In this document: positions 54,647 through 63,536 of the stretch, one piece after another
How the letters are laid out: each line of letters opens with the position of its first letter
Position numbering within the stretch: the stretch's first letter is position 1
Origin: JAPHTQ01 sp050299175
GTDB taxonomy: Bacteria; Pseudomonadota; Gammaproteobacteria; Thiohalomonadales; Thiohalomonadaceae
NCBI GenBank assembly: GCA_050299175.1
Contig: JBNKVM010000066.1
Location: forward strand, 1 to 64,000
Reading direction: 5' to 3'
DNA length: 64,000 nt
Notes under the pieces: generated by a model
What the model saw: the letters and a program-made list of their open reading frames with translations, nothing else
The model's database searches: none
Told to the model about the DNA's origin: nothing
Program-made: the position numbers and the translations under genes

Positions 54647-54710
54647 TTCGATTAAGCCGGGTCAATAATGGGGCGCATGATACACAATGGTGGAGCGGGC
54701 GGCGAGCGGC

Positions 54711-55136
54711 ATGAGTGGACTTGGTAGCAAAGAGCTGAAACAGGCGGGGCTTAAAGCGACCCTGCCACGATTAAAGATTCTCCAGATTCTGGAGAACTCC
54801 TCGACTCGACATATGAGCGCCGAGGATATCTATCGGGCGCTGCTCGAGTCGGGTGAGGATGTTCCCATCGCCACTATCTACCGCGTCCTGACCCAGTTTG
54901 AAACTGCCGGACTGGTTGCTCGTCACAAGTTCGAGGGCGAACATTCTGTCTACGAACTCAACGAGGGTTCCCATCACGATCACATCCTATGCATAGAGTG
55001 CGGAAGAGTGGAAGAGTTCGTCGACGAGACTATCGAGCAGCGGCAACGGGCTATTGCTGAGGAGCACGGCTTCAGCATGACCGACCATAGCCTCATTATT
55101 CAGGGGTTATGCGCGGCCTGTCAGAAGAAGAAATGA
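54711..55136 (+). CDS. fur: Ferric uptake regulator Fur
   Basis: 141 residues. N-terminal winged helix with LKQAGLKATLPRLKILQIL and IYRALLESGEDVPIATIYRVLTQFE. The metal-site motif is SHHDHILCIECGRVEEF near residue 88, with the first CxxC, and the C-terminal CAACQKKK gives the second, so the structural zinc site is complete. ATG 54711 fits the family better than the ATG at 54687. It ends one base before the convergent recN stop. Confidence 0.96.
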   Translation: MSGLGSKELKQAGLKATLPRLKILQILENSSTRHMSAEDIYRALLESGEDVPIATIYRVLTQFETAGLVARHKFEGEHSVYELNEGSHHDHILCIECGRVEEFVDETIEQRQRAIAEEHGFSMTDHSLIIQGLCAACQKKK

Positions 55137-55137
55137 A

Positions 55138-56808
55138 TTAGTCCTGGGCCTGGCTGATTAACTGCCGGGCATGTTCCAGGGTCTGCTCGGTAATATTGAC
55201 CCCACCCGACATACGCGCCACTTCCTCTACCCGTACCTCGCCGTCGATCGGCTGCACCACGGTACGTGTTTCTTTACCGTCACTCTGCTTGCTTATGCGG
55301 AAGTGGTTATGGCCCTGAGAGGCGACCTGCGGTTGGTGGGTGACGCAGAGTACCTGGCGATTCTCTCCCAGTTTGCGCAGCTGACGCCCGACCATCTCGG
55401 CGACACCGCCGCCAATACCGACATCGACCTCGTCGAAGATCAGGGTGGGGATACCCTCCTGGCTGACGGTGATGACCTGGATCGCGAGACTGATACGTGA
55501 CAGCTCGCCGCCAGAAGCGACCTTGCTCAGTGGTTGCAATGGCTGCCCCGGGTTGGCGCTGACCCGTAGCTCGACACTCTCCAGGCCGCTGGCTGAAGGG
55601 CCTTTCTCGAGCGGGGTGAGGGCAATATCGAAGCGGCCGCCACCCATGCCCAGTTCCTGCATATTGGCACTGACCGCCGCAGCCAGTTTTTTCGCTGCCT
55701 TTTCCCGGCCCGCGCTCAATTGCTGTGCCAGCCTGTCATATTCGGCACGACTTTTTTCAATCTCTGTCTGCATTCCCTGCAGGCGGTTGTCCGAGGCATT
55801 CAGCTCATCCAGTTCCTGCTGCAGTTGTTGCAGCAGTTCAGGTAGCTCTTCCGGAGCGACACGGTGCTTGCGTCCCAGGTTATGCAGGTCGGCGATGCGC
55901 TGCTCCAGTTGCGCCAGCCGTTCCGGGTCCAGTTCCATGCTGTCGGCGTAGTGTCGCAGTTCACTGACTGCCTCCTTGAGCTGGATCGATGCGCCTTCGA
56001 GCAGTTGCAGCGGATTGTCCAGGGTCGTATCGACCGCCTGCAGTTCCTGTAGCAGGCGCAGGGACTGCCCCAACACGCTGCTGGCACTTTGCCCCTCGTC
56101 GGCATCGAGCAGGTTAGCCGCGGTCTGTGCCCCTTCCAGCAGGCGGTTGGCGTTGCTCAGGCGACTGTACTCCTGATCCAGTCCGGCCAGTTCGCCGGGG
56201 GCAGGCTTCAGCGCCTCCAACTCCTCGACCTGGAAGCGCAGCAACTCCAGACGTGACTCCCGCTCGGCGGCGGCCTGGCTCAGGCTGTCATACTCCTGCT
56301 GTAGCTGTTGCCACTGGCGGTGCTGGTTGGCGACCGCTTTCGCCAGGTCGAGCTGTCCGGCGTAGGCATCGAGCAGGCGGCGTTGAATGTCGCGCTTTAG
56401 CAGAGACTGGTGGGCGTGCTGGCCGTGGATATCGACCAGTTGTTCGCCCAACTCCTTCAGTGACTGGATCGGGGTCGGCTGACCGTTGATGAAGCCACGG
56501 GAGCGACCGTCTGCGCCGATGGTGCGGCGCAGCAGGCATTCGCCGTCGCTGGCCAGCTCATGTTCTTCCAGCCACGTGGTGACTTCAGGTAGGGCGGAAA
56601 TATCGAATTCAGCGCTGATTTCGGCGCGGTCTGCGCCGTGACGGATCACACTGCTGTCGGCGCGATCGCCGAGGGTCAGGCCGAGGGCATCGAGAAGAAT
56701 TGATTTACCGGCACCGGTCTCGCCACTGAGCACGCTCATCCCGGGCCGAAAATCGATCTCCAGCGAATCCACAATGGCGAAGTTACGAATGTGCAGGTGT
56801 CGTAGCAT
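55138..56808 (-). CDS. recN: DNA repair protein RecN
   Basis: 556 residues, SMC-like ATPase of double-strand-break repair. The N-terminus is MLRHLHIRNFAIVDSLEIDF, with Walker A GETGAGKSILLDALG near residue 31. A long coiled coil (about 150-370) follows, then the C-terminal signature KVASGGELSRISLAIQV and Walker B PTLIFDEVDVGIGG near 460. The start fits the family; ten extra in-frame residues upstream are unlikely. No LexA box was recognised. It follows nadK, the usual order. Confidence 0.96.
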   Translation of the reverse strand: MLRHLHIRNFAIVDSLEIDFRPGMSVLSGETGAGKSILLDALGLTLGDRADSSVIRHGADRAEISAEFDISALPEVTTWLEEHELASDGECLLRRTIGADGRSRGFINGQPTPIQSLKELGEQLVDIHGQHAHQSLLKRDIQRRLLDAYAGQLDLAKAVANQHRQWQQLQQEYDSLSQAAAERESRLELLRFQVEELEALKPAPGELAGLDQEYSRLSNANRLLEGAQTAANLLDADEGQSASSVLGQSLRLLQELQAVDTTLDNPLQLLEGASIQLKEAVSELRHYADSMELDPERLAQLEQRIADLHNLGRKHRVAPEELPELLQQLQQELDELNASDNRLQGMQTEIEKSRAEYDRLAQQLSAGREKAAKKLAAAVSANMQELGMGGGRFDIALTPLEKGPSASGLESVELRVSANPGQPLQPLSKVASGGELSRISLAIQVITVSQEGIPTLIFDEVDVGIGGGVAEMVGRQLRKLGENRQVLCVTHQPQVASQGHNHFRISKQSDGKETRTVVQPIDGEVRVEEVARMSGGVNITEQTLEHARQLISQAQD

Positions 56809-56825
56809 TGAGTGTGAGTGTGCCT

Positions 56826-57695
56826 TTATCCGCCCCACTTCAGCTTGGCGCGGAGGATCTGGTAGTGGTCGTGGACCAGCGGGTGGATCAGGCGAACCTT
56901 GTGCTCTTTCTTGCCGATCAGGATATGGTCACCTTCCACCAGGCTGAGGTTGATCTGGCCGTCGCAGCTCACCTGTGCATGGCTTTCGCCATGACCGCGC
57001 ACCACCATTTCCAGTTGGTTGTCGGCATCGACCACAATCGGGCGCTGGCTCATGGTGTGGGGGCAGATGGGCACCAGTACCACCGCATCCAGCTCCGGGT
57101 GGAGGATCGGGCCGCCGCCGGAAAGGGCGTAAGCGGTGGAGCCGGTGGGGGTGGAGACGATCAGGCCGTCGGAGCGGGTCTTGTTGACGAAGACACCGTT
57201 CACATAGGTGTCCAGTTCGATCATCCGCGCCACATCCCACTTGTGTACTACCACATCGTTGAAGGCGTCGGCTTCGCTGATCTGTTCGCCGTCACGGATG
57301 ATGCGGCAGTGGAGCAGGAAACGCTCCTCTTCGATGTAGCGACCGTCGAGAATTTCGTCGAGCCGTTCTTGCATCTCGCTGGGGGAGATATCGGTGAGAA
57401 AACCGAGGTGGCCGAGGTTGAGGCCGAGCAGAGCAGGGTCATAGCCGGCCAGGCTGCGCGCCGCATTGAGAAAGGTGCCATCGCCGCCGGTAACGATGAT
57501 CAGGTCGCATTCGCGGCCCAACTGGTCGCGCTTGGCCAGGGGCAGGCCGTGATTGGGCCAGAAACCCGAGGTGGCGGCGTCGAGAAACAGCTCCACATCC
57601 TTGGTCTGGAGGTAGTCGCGCAGCGCATCCAGTGTCTCGCTGACGCTCTTATCCTCGAACTTGCCAATGATCCCGATACGCTTGAAAGCTGCCAT
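56826..57695 (-). CDS. nadK: NAD kinase
   Basis: 289 residues. Phosphorylates NAD to NADP. Motifs: LIIVTGGDGTFLNAARSL near residue 75 (GGDGT), NLGHLGFLTDI, NDVVVHKWDVARMIELD near 150, and the glycine-rich SDGLIVSTPTGSTAYALSGGGP near 180. ATG 57695 is preceded by GGTCAGGA. It is divergent from hrcA and upstream of recN, the same arrangement as in many gammaproteobacteria. Confidence 0.97.
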   Translation of the reverse strand: MAAFKRIGIIGKFEDKSVSETLDALRDYLQTKDVELFLDAATSGFWPNHGLPLAKRDQLGRECDLIIVTGGDGTFLNAARSLAGYDPALLGLNLGHLGFLTDISPSEMQERLDEILDGRYIEEERFLLHCRIIRDGEQISEADAFNDVVVHKWDVARMIELDTYVNGVFVNKTRSDGLIVSTPTGSTAYALSGGGPILHPELDAVVLVPICPHTMSQRPIVVDADNQLEMVVRGHGESHAQVSCDGQINLSLVEGDHILIGKKEHKVRLIHPLVHDHYQILRAKLKWGG

Positions 57696-57763
57696 TCCTG
57701 ACCCCCTGCAAAATTGCACGAAACTTAACATGTTAGGAACCTTCCGACTAGTCGCGCCCTCGC

Positions 57764-57791
57764 TTGACAGGGCAACCCGTACATGGATAAT
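57764..57791 (+). promoter_or_regulatory. Promoter of the hrcA-grpE-dnaK-dnaJ operon
   Basis: A perfect TTGACA (57764-57769), 16 bases, GATAAT (57786-57791). The CIRCE operator begins six bases later, over the expected transcription start. Confidence 0.8.
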
Positions 57792-57797
57792 TCGCGT

Positions 57798-57824
57798 TTA
57801 GCACTCACCGACCAAGAGTGCTAA
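57798..57824. promoter_or_regulatory. CIRCE operator (HrcA binding site)
   Basis: TTAGCACTC, nine bases, GAGTGCTAA: a perfect match to the CIRCE inverted repeat. HrcA bound here would block the promoter just upstream, and the hairpin would sit at the 5' end of the mRNA. Confidence 0.97.
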
Positions 57825-57855
57825 TAGTTGCTTGCCACATTGGATTTGGCTGTGG

Positions 57856-58905
57856 ATGAGGAAGATGTCTGGCCCCGAATTGAATGATCGTGCCCAGTTG
57901 CTGCTGAAAAACCTGGTGGAGCGGTATATCCGTGACGGCCAGCCCGTCGGCTCGCGCACGCTTTCCCGGGAGACCGGCCTCGATTTGAGTGCGGCCACCA
58001 TCCGCAATGTGATGTCGGACCTGGAAGAGTATGGCCTGATCCACGCCCCACATACTTCGGCGGGTCGGATACCGACGATCAAGGGTTATCGCCTGTTCGT
58101 CGATAGTCTGCTGACGGTCAAGCAGCCTGACAGCTCCCAGGTCAGCCAGTTGCAACAGCGTATCGGCAGCAGTGCCGATCCGGATCAGGTTTTGAATATC
58201 GCTTCGCAGCAACTCTCCGAAGTGACCTCCATGGCTGGGGTGGTGATGGTGCCCAAGCGCAAGCTGGTCGCACTGCGTCAGGTGGAGTTTCTGCCCCTGT
58301 CGCACAATCGGGTTCTCACAATCCTGGTGATCAATGAGCGCGAGGTGCAGAACCGCATCATCCACACCGAGCGCAATTACAGCGCTGCCGAGTTGCAGCA
58401 GATCGCCAACTACCTCAATCAGGTCTGCTCCGGACGCGATCTACGTCAGGCGCGTACCGCGCTGTTGAAAGAGATGGACGATGCCCGCAGCCACATGAAC
58501 CAGTTAATGGCCGACGCGGTACAAATGGCCCAGGCGGTGTTCACCACCGAAGAAGCAGATGGTGATTATCTGCTGCAGGGACAGACTAACCTGATGTCCT
58601 ACGAGGAGATGTCCAACGTCGGCAAGTTGCGTCGCCTGTTCGATGCCTTCAATCAGAAGCGCGACATTCTGCAGCTGCTGGATCAGGCGGTGCAGGCCGA
58701 TGGGGTGCAGCTCTTTATCGGCAACGAATCGGGTTACGAAGTGCTGGATGAGTGTAGCGTGGTGACCTCGCCCTACAAGGTGGATGGTGAAGTGATGGGG
58801 GTGCTCGGTGTCATCGGTCCGACCCGCATGGCCTACGATCGGGTGATTCCCATCGTCGATGTGACGGCACAGTTGCTGGGCTCCTCCTTGAATCAGATTA
58901 AATAA
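57856..58905 (+). CDS. hrcA: Heat-inducible transcription repressor HrcA
   Basis: 349 residues from ATG 57856, or 346 from ATG 57865 (AGGAAG sits right before the second). N-terminal winged helix: LVERYIRDGQPVGSRTLSRETGLDLSAATIRNVMSDLEEYGLI, then HTSAGRIPTIKGYRLFVDSLL. The GAF-like and dimerisation regions follow, ending in GVLGVIGPTRMAYDRVIPIVD. It represses through CIRCE; GroEL normally controls its activity. First gene of the operon. Confidence 0.95.
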   Translation: MRKMSGPELNDRAQLLLKNLVERYIRDGQPVGSRTLSRETGLDLSAATIRNVMSDLEEYGLIHAPHTSAGRIPTIKGYRLFVDSLLTVKQPDSSQVSQLQQRIGSSADPDQVLNIASQQLSEVTSMAGVVMVPKRKLVALRQVEFLPLSHNRVLTILVINEREVQNRIIHTERNYSAAELQQIANYLNQVCSGRDLRQARTALLKEMDDARSHMNQLMADAVQMAQAVFTTEEADGDYLLQGQTNLMSYEEMSNVGKLRRLFDAFNQKRDILQLLDQAVQADGVQLFIGNESGYEVLDECSVVTSPYKVDGEVMGVLGVIGPTRMAYDRVIPIVDVTAQLLGSSLNQIK

Positions 58906-58979
58906 GCCCCGACTTTGTGGGGAAACAGTTGTCGCTGCTGGTGGCAGCAATGTGTAAATGAGCAAGACGGAGTGAAGGA

Positions 58980-59549
58980 ATGAGTAAAGAGAAAGTCTCG
59001 ACCGAAACGGAAAACGAAGCGGTAGAGAATCCTGTGGCGGCGGAAGCCGAAGTCGACACGGAGCGCCTGCTGGAAGACGCACGGGCCAAGGCCGATGAGC
59101 ACTGGGACAAACTGTTGCGGCTGCAGGCAGAAATGGAGAATAGCCAACGCCGTGCCCAGCGTGAGTTGGAGAATGCGCACAAATACGGTCTGGAAAAATT
59201 CGCCCAGGAACTGCTACCGGTAAAAGATAGCTTGGAGATGGGACTGGCCGCGGTGGATGAGAATGAGCACGAGGCCATGGTCAAACTGCGTGAGGGTACT
59301 GAACTTACGCTGAAGATGCTGGGGGCTGCACTGGACAAGTTCGGCATCAAGGAAGTTAACCCGGAAGGCCAGCCCTTCAGTCCCGAGCAGCATCAGGCCA
59401 TGGCGATGCAGGAATCCGCTGAACATGCACCGAATACGGTGATGGCGGTGATGCAGAAAGGTTACCTGATCAACGACCGCCTGCTACGACCCGCGATGGT
59501 GATCGTCAGCAAGGCGCCTGCCGCACCTGCGGTGGATGAGAAGGCTTGA
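58980..59549 (+). CDS. grpE: Nucleotide exchange factor GrpE
   Basis: 189 residues. It releases ADP from DnaK. An acidic N-terminus, a long helix with DKLLRLQAEMENSQRRAQRELENAHKYG (about 40-70), then the beta-wing domain with NPEGQPFSPEQHQAMAMQES and NTVMAVMQKGYLINDRLLRPAMVIVSK. GTGAAGGA lies upstream of the ATG. The stop codon overlaps a sigma32-like promoter for dnaK. Confidence 0.96.
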   Translation: MSKEKVSTETENEAVENPVAAEAEVDTERLLEDARAKADEHWDKLLRLQAEMENSQRRAQRELENAHKYGLEKFAQELLPVKDSLEMGLAAVDENEHEAMVKLREGTELTLKMLGAALDKFGIKEVNPEGQPFSPEQHQAMAMQESAEHAPNTVMAVMQKGYLINDRLLRPAMVIVSKAPAAPAVDEKA

Positions 59550-59570
59550 ATTGGTACACAAAGACCACAT
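59545..59570 (+). promoter_or_regulatory. Candidate sigma32 (heat-shock) promoter for dnaK
   Basis: CTTGAA (59545-59550), 14 bases, CCACAT (59565-59570) followed by TAA. This is close to the E. coli sigma32 consensus CTTGAA(A) and CCCCAT. It overlaps the last grpE codons and would add dnaK-dnaJ expression during heat stress, on top of HrcA control. Confidence 0.6.
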
Positions 59571-59631
59571 TAACAGCGTAGATATTTAACCCCCGCGGAT
59601 CGGGGCAAAACAGAATCTGGAGTATTGAACT

Positions 59632-61563
59632 ATGGGCAAAATTATCGGCATCGACCTGGGTACCACTAACTCCTGCGTAGCAGTGATGGAAGGTGGCAAA
59701 CCCCGTGTTATTGAAAACAGCGAAGGTGATCGCACCACGCCGTCGATCATCGCCTACAGCAAAGACGATGACGAGATCCTGGTTGGCCAGTCTGCCAAGC
59801 GTCAGGCAGTCACCAATCCAACGAATACCCTGTTCGCTATCAAGCGACTGATCGGCCGCCGCTTCGACGATGCGGAAGTGCAGAAGGACATCAAAATGGT
59901 GCCCTACAAGATCGTCAAGGCGGACAATGGCGATGCTTGGGTGGAAGTGAAGGGCAAGAAGATGGCTGCGCCCGAGATTTCCGCCAAGGTGCTGCAGAAG
60001 ATGAAGAAGACCGCTGAGGATTATCTTGGCGAGCCGGTCACCGAAGCGGTCATTACCGTACCGGCCTACTTTAACGATTCGCAGCGTCAGGCGACCAAAG
60101 ACGCGGGTAAGATCGCCGGTCTGGATGTGAAACGCATCATCAACGAGCCGACCGCTGCAGCACTGGCCTTCGGTATGGACAAGCAGACCGGTGATCGCAA
60201 GATCGCCGTCTACGACCTCGGTGGTGGTACCTTCGATATCTCTATCATTGAGATCAACGAAATCGATGGTGAGCATCAGTTCGAGGTGCTCTCTACCAAC
60301 GGTGATACCTTCCTCGGTGGTGAGGACTTTGATCTGCGCGTGATCGAATACCTGGCGGCGGAGTTCAAGAAAGATGCGGGCATCGATCTGCACAACGACC
60401 CGCTGGCGCTGCAGCGTCTGAAAGAGGCGGCGGAGAAGGCCAAGATCGAACTCTCTTCCAGCCAACAGACCGAAGTGAACCTTCCGTATATCACCGCAGA
60501 CGCTTCCGGCCCGAAACACCTTAACCTGAAGCTGAGCCGTGCCAAGCTGGAGTCGTTGGTTGAAGAACTGATCACCCGCTCCATCGAACCGTGCAAAATG
60601 GCACTTAAGGATGCCGGTGTTTCTGCCTCCGAGATCGACGATGTGATTCTGGTTGGTGGTATGACCCGTATGCCCAAGGTGCAGGAGACTGTACAGAACT
60701 TCTTCGGTAAAGAGCCCCGTCGCGATGTGAACCCGGATGAAGCGGTTGCCGTAGGTGCTGCGATCCAGGGCGGTGTACTGGGCGGCGACGTGAAAGACGT
60801 GCTGCTGCTCGACGTGACCCCGCTGTCGCTGGGTATCGAGACCATGGGCGGTGTGATGACCAAACTGATCGAGAAGAACACCACCATCCCGACCAAGGCA
60901 TCACAGATATTCTCTACCGCCGACGACAACCAGACCGCGGTCACCGTACATGTACTGCAGGGTGAGCGCGATATGGCCAGCGCCAACAAATCGCTGGGCC
61001 GTTTCGATCTGGCCGATATTCCGCCGGCACCGCGTGGCGTACCGCAGATCGAGGTGACCTTCGACATCGACGCCAACGGTATTCTCAATGTGTCCGCCAA
61101 GGACAAGGGTACCGGCAAGGAACAGAACATCGTGATCAAGGCCTCTTCCGGTCTTTCCGATGCTGAAGTCGAACAGATGGTTAAGGACGCCGAGGCGCAC
61201 GCCGATGAGGACAAGAAATTCCACGAGCTGGTCACAGCGCGTAACACTGCCGATGGCATGATCCACGCCACCCGCAAATCGATGGAAGAGCTGGGAGACA
61301 AGCTGGAAGCGGGCGAGAAGGAGAGTATCGAGGCCGCGATTAAGGATCTGGAAGAGGCGCTGAAAGGTGACGATAAAGATAATATCGAAGCCAAGACCAA
61401 GGCACTGACCGATGCATCTGGTAAGATGGCCGAGAAGCTCTACGCCCAAAGCCAGGAGCAGGCCGCTGGTGCCGAAGGTGCCGCTGAAGCGGGTCAGGCC
61501 GATGCCGGTGCAGATGACGTTGTCGATGCCGAGTTTGAAGAGGTCGACGAGAACAAGAAGTAA
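59632..61563 (+). CDS. dnaK: Chaperone DnaK (Hsp70)
   Basis: 643 residues. ATPase domain: IIGIDLGTTNSCVAVMEGGK at the start, GEPVTEAVITVPAYFNDSQR near 137, YDLGGGTFDISI near 196 and LVGGMTRMPKVQ near 340. The linker DVLLLDVTPLSLGIE leads to the substrate-binding domain and helical lid, ending in the conserved acidic tail EFEEVDENKK. Works with DnaJ and GrpE. TGGAG precedes the ATG. Confidence 0.98.
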   Translation: MGKIIGIDLGTTNSCVAVMEGGKPRVIENSEGDRTTPSIIAYSKDDDEILVGQSAKRQAVTNPTNTLFAIKRLIGRRFDDAEVQKDIKMVPYKIVKADNGDAWVEVKGKKMAAPEISAKVLQKMKKTAEDYLGEPVTEAVITVPAYFNDSQRQATKDAGKIAGLDVKRIINEPTAAALAFGMDKQTGDRKIAVYDLGGGTFDISIIEINEIDGEHQFEVLSTNGDTFLGGEDFDLRVIEYLAAEFKKDAGIDLHNDPLALQRLKEAAEKAKIELSSSQQTEVNLPYITADASGPKHLNLKLSRAKLESLVEELITRSIEPCKMALKDAGVSASEIDDVILVGGMTRMPKVQETVQNFFGKEPRRDVNPDEAVAVGAAIQGGVLGGDVKDVLLLDVTPLSLGIETMGGVMTKLIEKNTTIPTKASQIFSTADDNQTAVTVHVLQGERDMASANKSLGRFDLADIPPAPRGVPQIEVTFDIDANGILNVSAKDKGTGKEQNIVIKASSGLSDAEVEQMVKDAEAHADEDKKFHELVTARNTADGMIHATRKSMEELGDKLEAGEKESIEAAIKDLEEALKGDDKDNIEAKTKALTDASGKMAEKLYAQSQEQAAGAEGAAEAGQADAGADDVVDAEFEEVDENKK

Positions 61564-61588
61564 ACGGGGAGCGCACTAGAGCAACCCG

Positions 61589-61622
61589 ACAACGCCAGCC
61601 AGGTTAGCCTGCCTGGCGTTGT
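61589..61622 (+). promoter_or_regulatory. Strong hairpin between dnaK and dnaJ
   Basis: ACAACGCCAGCCAGG and CCTGCCTGGCGTTGT pair almost perfectly around loop TTAG. No T run follows, so it is unlikely to be a full terminator. It may stabilise the dnaK end of the mRNA or lower dnaJ expression relative to dnaK. Confidence 0.7.
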
Positions 61623-61686
61623 GCCTGTCTGGGCCGGCTGCCCGGATGAATTTGGCAGGATTAAAGAGACGAAGTAAAAAAACACT

Positions 61687-62826
61687 ATGTCAAAACGCGA
61701 TTACTACGAAGTGCTGGGTGTGCAACGCAACGCCACCGAGGCCGAGATCAAGAAGGCCTTCAAAAAACTGGCGATGAAGTACCACCCGGACCGCAACCCG
61801 GACAACAAGGAAGCCGAAGAAAAATTCAAGGAGGCCAAGGAGGCCTACGACATCCTTTCCGATGGCAAAAAGCGTGCGGCCTATGATCAGTTCGGCCATG
61901 CCGGCGTCGAAGGCGGTATGGGCGGTGGTCCTGGCGGTTATGGTGGTGCCGGCGGTGCTTCGTTCTCCGATATTTTCGGTGACGTCTTCGGCGATATTTT
62001 CGGTGGTGGCGGTGGTCGTGGCGGTCAACGCGTCTACCAGGGTGCCGACCTGCGTTACAACCTGGAGCTGGGTCTGGAAGAGGCAGTGGCCGGTACCACG
62101 GTGAAGATTCGTGTGCCGACCCTGGTGACCTGTCAGGAGTGTAGCGGTAGCGGGGCGAAGAAAGGTACTACGCCGACGACTTGTCCCACCTGTCACGGCC
62201 AGGGTCAGGTACGCATGCAGCAGGGCTTCTTCTCCCTGCAGCAGACCTGTCCCCGTTGCCACGGTAGCGGCAAGATCATTACTGACCCCTGCAACAGTTG
62301 CCACGGTGAAGGTCGGATCCAGAAACAGAAGACCCTCTCGGTCAAGGTGCCGCCCGGCGTCGATACCGGTGATCGCATTCGTCTTTCCGGCGAGGGCGAG
62401 GCCGGTGAAAATGGTGGGCCGCCGGGCGATCTCTATGTGCAGATCGCCGTACGTGAACACCCGATCTTCAAGCGCGATGGCAGCGATCTCTTCTGCGAAG
62501 TGCCGGTCAGTTTTGCCACGGCCGCGCTGGGTGGCGAACTGGAAGTACCGACCCTGGATGGTAAGGTTAAACTCAAAGTCCCCGCGGAAAGCCAGAGCGG
62601 CAAACTGTTCCGTTTGCGTGGTAAAGGGGTGAAATCCGTACGCGGCAGTCACGTTGGTGATCTGATGTGCAAACTGATCGTCGAAACCCCGGTCAATCTT
62701 TCCTCCAAGCAGAAAGAGTTGTTGCGTGAATTCGATGCATCGTTGCAGGGGAACGGCAAGCACAGTCCGCGCTATACTTCCTGGCTCGATGGGGTAAAGA
62801 AATTTTTTGACGACATGAAGTTGTAA
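61687..62826 (+). CDS. dnaJ: Chaperone DnaJ (Hsp40)
   Basis: 379 residues. J domain with HPD in MKYHPDRNPDNKEA (near residue 33), a Gly/Phe-rich linker (about 75-115), and four zinc-finger repeats: CQECSGSG, CPTCHGQG, CPRCHGSG, CNSCHGEG (about 145-205). The C-terminal substrate domains contain LYVQIAVREHPIFKRDGSDLFCEVPVSF. Full length and canonical, last gene of the hrcA operon. Confidence 0.98.
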   Translation: MSKRDYYEVLGVQRNATEAEIKKAFKKLAMKYHPDRNPDNKEAEEKFKEAKEAYDILSDGKKRAAYDQFGHAGVEGGMGGGPGGYGGAGGASFSDIFGDVFGDIFGGGGGRGGQRVYQGADLRYNLELGLEEAVAGTTVKIRVPTLVTCQECSGSGAKKGTTPTTCPTCHGQGQVRMQQGFFSLQQTCPRCHGSGKIITDPCNSCHGEGRIQKQKTLSVKVPPGVDTGDRIRLSGEGEAGENGGPPGDLYVQIAVREHPIFKRDGSDLFCEVPVSFATAALGGELEVPTLDGKVKLKVPAESQSGKLFRLRGKGVKSVRGSHVGDLMCKLIVETPVNLSSKQKELLREFDASLQGNGKHSPRYTSWLDGVKKFFDDMKL

Positions 62827-62873
62827 CGCTATAGAGTAGAACCCCCTTCGGCATGAGTAGATAAGGAAATGCC

Positions 62874-63371
62874 ATGACAGAGAAGAAGATCGATGGGCAA
62901 CGTCGCCGCCTGCTTGGCGCCGCTGCTGCAGGTGCGGGCATTGCTGCACTGGGCGCGGGCAAGGCAGAAGCGCAAAATGGCGTGGATGATCTCCACTTCC
63001 CCGGTGATGAACCAGAGCACAAGGTGGTCTACCAGTTCAACAAGGCGGAGCTGGGTTATCAGGACCACGTGATCTTCTCCGTCGGTGAGATGGTGAGAAA
63101 GTATGGCGATAACGTCAAAGTCGTCGTGGTCGCTTTTGCCGAAGGTATCCATATTCTTGGCAAACACCCCGGGCGCGAGGTAAAAGAAGAGTTGCGTCAG
63201 CGGGTCTCTTCACTGGCCCATTACGGAGTGGAGTTCCATGCCTGCGGTAACACCATGAAGAGCCTCAAGTGGACAGAAAAAGATATCGTCGATTTTGCCA
63301 CGGTGGTGCAGGTTGGTGCCGCTGATATCATGGAGTTGCAGGAGCAGGGCTACAGCTACATCGCTTGGTAG
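62874..63371 (+). CDS. Tat-exported DsrE/DsrF-like protein
   Basis: 165 residues. A twin-arginine signal is visible: RRRLLGAAAAGAGIAALG with an AEAQ-like cleavage site near residue 34. The mature part has the DsrE-like fold (KVVYQFNKAELGYQDHVIF, VKVVVVAFAEGIHIL, VEFHACGNTMKSL). One cysteine in the HACGNT motif lies near residue 124, the position used for persulfide chemistry in DsrE-family proteins. A periplasmic sulfur-handling role is plausible in a sulfur oxidiser but unproven. TAAGGAAA precedes the ATG. Confidence 0.85.
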   Translation: MTEKKIDGQRRRLLGAAAAGAGIAALGAGKAEAQNGVDDLHFPGDEPEHKVVYQFNKAELGYQDHVIFSVGEMVRKYGDNVKVVVVAFAEGIHILGKHPGREVKEELRQRVSSLAHYGVEFHACGNTMKSLKWTEKDIVDFATVVQVGAADIMELQEQGYSYIAW

Positions 63372-63512
63372 GAATCCATCTCAAAATGGTTCTCGCACCC
63401 TGATACGGTGTTGCAAAGCCTGTTCCGATGCTCATTTACTATCGGTAAACTGTGCTTCTCACAGGCTTTGCGCCGTGTCTCAGCGCACGAGTCCAAATTT
63501 TGAAATGGATTC
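63372..63512. repeat. Dispersed intergenic palindrome, copy 5
   Basis: The outer arms GAATCCATCTCAAAATGG and CCAAATTTTGAAATGGATTC pair; CTGATACGGTGTTGCAAAGC faces GCTTTGCGCCGTGTCTCAG; the centre is ATGCTCATTTACTATCG followed by GTAAACTGTGCTTCT. This is the most complete copy and begins at the stop codon of the DsrE-like gene. Confidence 0.85.
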
Positions 63513-63536
63513 GTTTTTAAACGAATAGGAAAAGAA

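Noticed and set aside
55171..55951. Plus-strand open frames opposite recN
   Set aside because: recN on the minus strand has all family motifs; the others are compositional shadows.
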